Below, one piece after another: positions 62,668 to 64,000 of a stretch of 64,000 nucleotides of DNA. The notes under the pieces were generated by a model, which was not told where the DNA came from, made no database searches, and saw only the letters and a list, made by a program, of their open reading frames with translations. This stretch comes from Pipra filicauda (taxonomy: Eukaryota; Chordata; Aves; Passeriformes; Pipridae). The stretch covers positions 9,176,001-9,240,000 of the forward strand of contig NW_024104421.1 of NCBI RefSeq assembly GCF_003945595.2. The letters run 5' to 3'. Made by a program: the position numbers and the translations under genes. Every line of letters starts with the position of its first letter. The stretch's first letter is position 1.

Positions 62668-64000
62668 CTTTGTAGCAGGAACAACACAGGTTAGAGCAGG
62701 TGAATGAACAGAGAAAGAATTAGTCCCTGCTGGACTGTGAAATTCTCTTTGTGGAATAGTTAGGGGTAATATCAAGTCCTGTTCTTTCACAGGTCAAAGC
62801 TGATTTTCATAATTAGCAGTTAATAAACCAAATAATAAATATTTTAAAAATAAATTAAAAAAATAAATATCTATTTCCTATATTATATTGATGGACTACT
62901 GGATACCAGAGCCATGTTCCCAGACACGGAAGGGAAAGTCTATGGCACTTCCCAAAATATAAGTATCTGGAAGAAAATAATATCATGCTACTTTTCTTCA
63001 ACTAGTATCATAGAAGATTCCCAGTCCTGTGCAGCAGTACTTCAAAGCCCCCTTGCCCATGTCACAAATCTCACATTTCCTGTACTGAAGAACAGATAGA
63101 ATGCTTCTGTGATTTATGCACAGCTCCTAGGTCAGTATAGCAGCCTAAAATCTTCCTTGAAGCCCAAAATATAAATAAGCAGTATCCTTTGAGTGTGCGT
63201 GTTTGTGTCTTTGGACCCACAGAGGTTCTTTTATGTTCTTCTCAAGTTCTTTTACATTGTCCCTCAGGTAAACAGGAGGATTACAGAAGCCACTTCTGAC
63301 CACACTGCGGTCCATAGGCACATCTTTATCATTTGTTTACATATACTGGAGATATGTTTAAACCAGACACCAGCTTAATATCATCACACAGTCCTAGGAA
63401 GGCAACACAGGTCAGGTTTAAAGTGAGTTCCTAGACAGTTTGTCTGACCCTGAAGCCCAAATGAGGTCCTTTAAAGCTAGCTCAGCTCTAGTGACATTTG
63501 AACTGCATCATAGATGTGCCTGAAAGCTGGTTGTGCCTCTAGTTGGCCAGGTTGGTGTCCCACAGACACTGTGGTGAAGTGTCCTGGGTGCAAACAAAAA
63601 GGAAAAAGGCAACCCATCTCAGTCAATGTTAAAACCATTTTATCCACCTTCAGACTGTCTCATCCACCTAGGCACAGTCTTTTAGTACCCACCCCTTCTT
63701 TGATATCTGCCTCTTTGCCTTTCTCTCTCCTTCCTCAACCTTCAGAAGGCTCCCTTTGCTATTTTATAATCCAAATGCCAACTCTTACGGTACTTGTAAA
63801 TAACTGGTAAGAGTGGGTGACACAGCAGAAGACTTTCAGTTCAGTCTGCTAACTGGAAAAATTCAGACAGTATCCTTAAGCCCGTTTTTTGATATTTCAC
63901 TGAACCAGACCTGAACCCTCCATCACTGGAGGCCTGCCTTAACCAGGAGACCAATGTGCTGCAGAACTGGTGCAGAAATACATACATGGCTTTAAAGGAA
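62668..64000 (-). other. Upstream intron of the TH2-like gene, running off the window
   Basis: The preceding hydroxylase exon, expected to encode a YGAGLLSSFGEL-like motif, is not found on the minus strand between 62668 and the right edge. This interval therefore reads as intron of at least 1.3 kb. An AT-rich patch at about 62825-62885 is the only low-complexity sequence I noticed. Confidence 0.6.

Noticed and set aside
62668..62790. Upstream extension of the open frame before the penultimate TH2-like exon, with an ATG at 62790
   Set aside because: Homology to hydroxylases starts at the acceptor at 62667. The extension is intron read-through and the ATG is not a start.
1..64000. tRNA genes, CRISPR arrays, bacterial promoters and complete LTR retroviruses
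   Set aside because: None could be supported. No paired LTR-like repeats, cloverleaf or regular spacer array was seen, and the sequence is vertebrate nuclear DNA.

Overview
The window looks like nuclear DNA of a sauropsid vertebrate, most likely a bird. It is AT-rich and gene-sparse. Its recognisable interspersed repeats are almost all CR1 LINE 3' ends with the typical avian tail, and two short insertions carry an RTE-clade LINE tail. There are no operons, ribosome binding sites or other bacterial signals. Most open frames are short chance frames in non-coding DNA.

The one gene I can name is at the right end on the minus strand: the last two coding exons (62534-62667 and 60768-60927) of an aromatic amino acid hydroxylase. 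The spliced reading is closest to tyrosine hydroxylase but diverges strongly from ordinary TH, which fits TH2, the second tyrosine hydroxylase kept in non-mammalian vertebrates. Upstream exons, including the iron-binding catalytic core, lie beyond base 64000. The intron between the two exons holds an A-rich (A9G)n tract.

From about 31.7 to 44 kb the minus strand carries a run of protein-like open segments, several beginning at good splice acceptors. One, 39578-39694, is a clean 39-codon exon with acceptor, donor and phase 0 at both ends. They may be exons of an unidentified, fast-evolving gene, or of a decayed one. I could not name it or close a complete exon chain.

On the plus strand, 11246-11282 and 11751-12084 form a spliced-transcript candidate without convincing coding potential. 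An isolated exon-like segment lies at 28898-28968.

Mobile DNA: CR1 fragments at about 9.1, 16.3, 35.8, 50.3, 51.0-51.9 and 55.5-56.0 kb; and two RTE-type insertions (54496-54914 and 59803-59886), both minus-oriented and 5'-truncated, flanked by perfect 14-bp and 11-bp target site duplications. The two copies define exactly the same element 3' terminus and share a small terminal hairpin. A 5S-rRNA-like fragment lies at about 47.86-47.91 kb. Simple repeats include a T37 tract, a (TATC)n microsatellite and a G-rich possible quadruplex. The rest (about 1-9 kb, 17-31 kb, 44-50 kb, 56-59 kb) shows no gene I can support.
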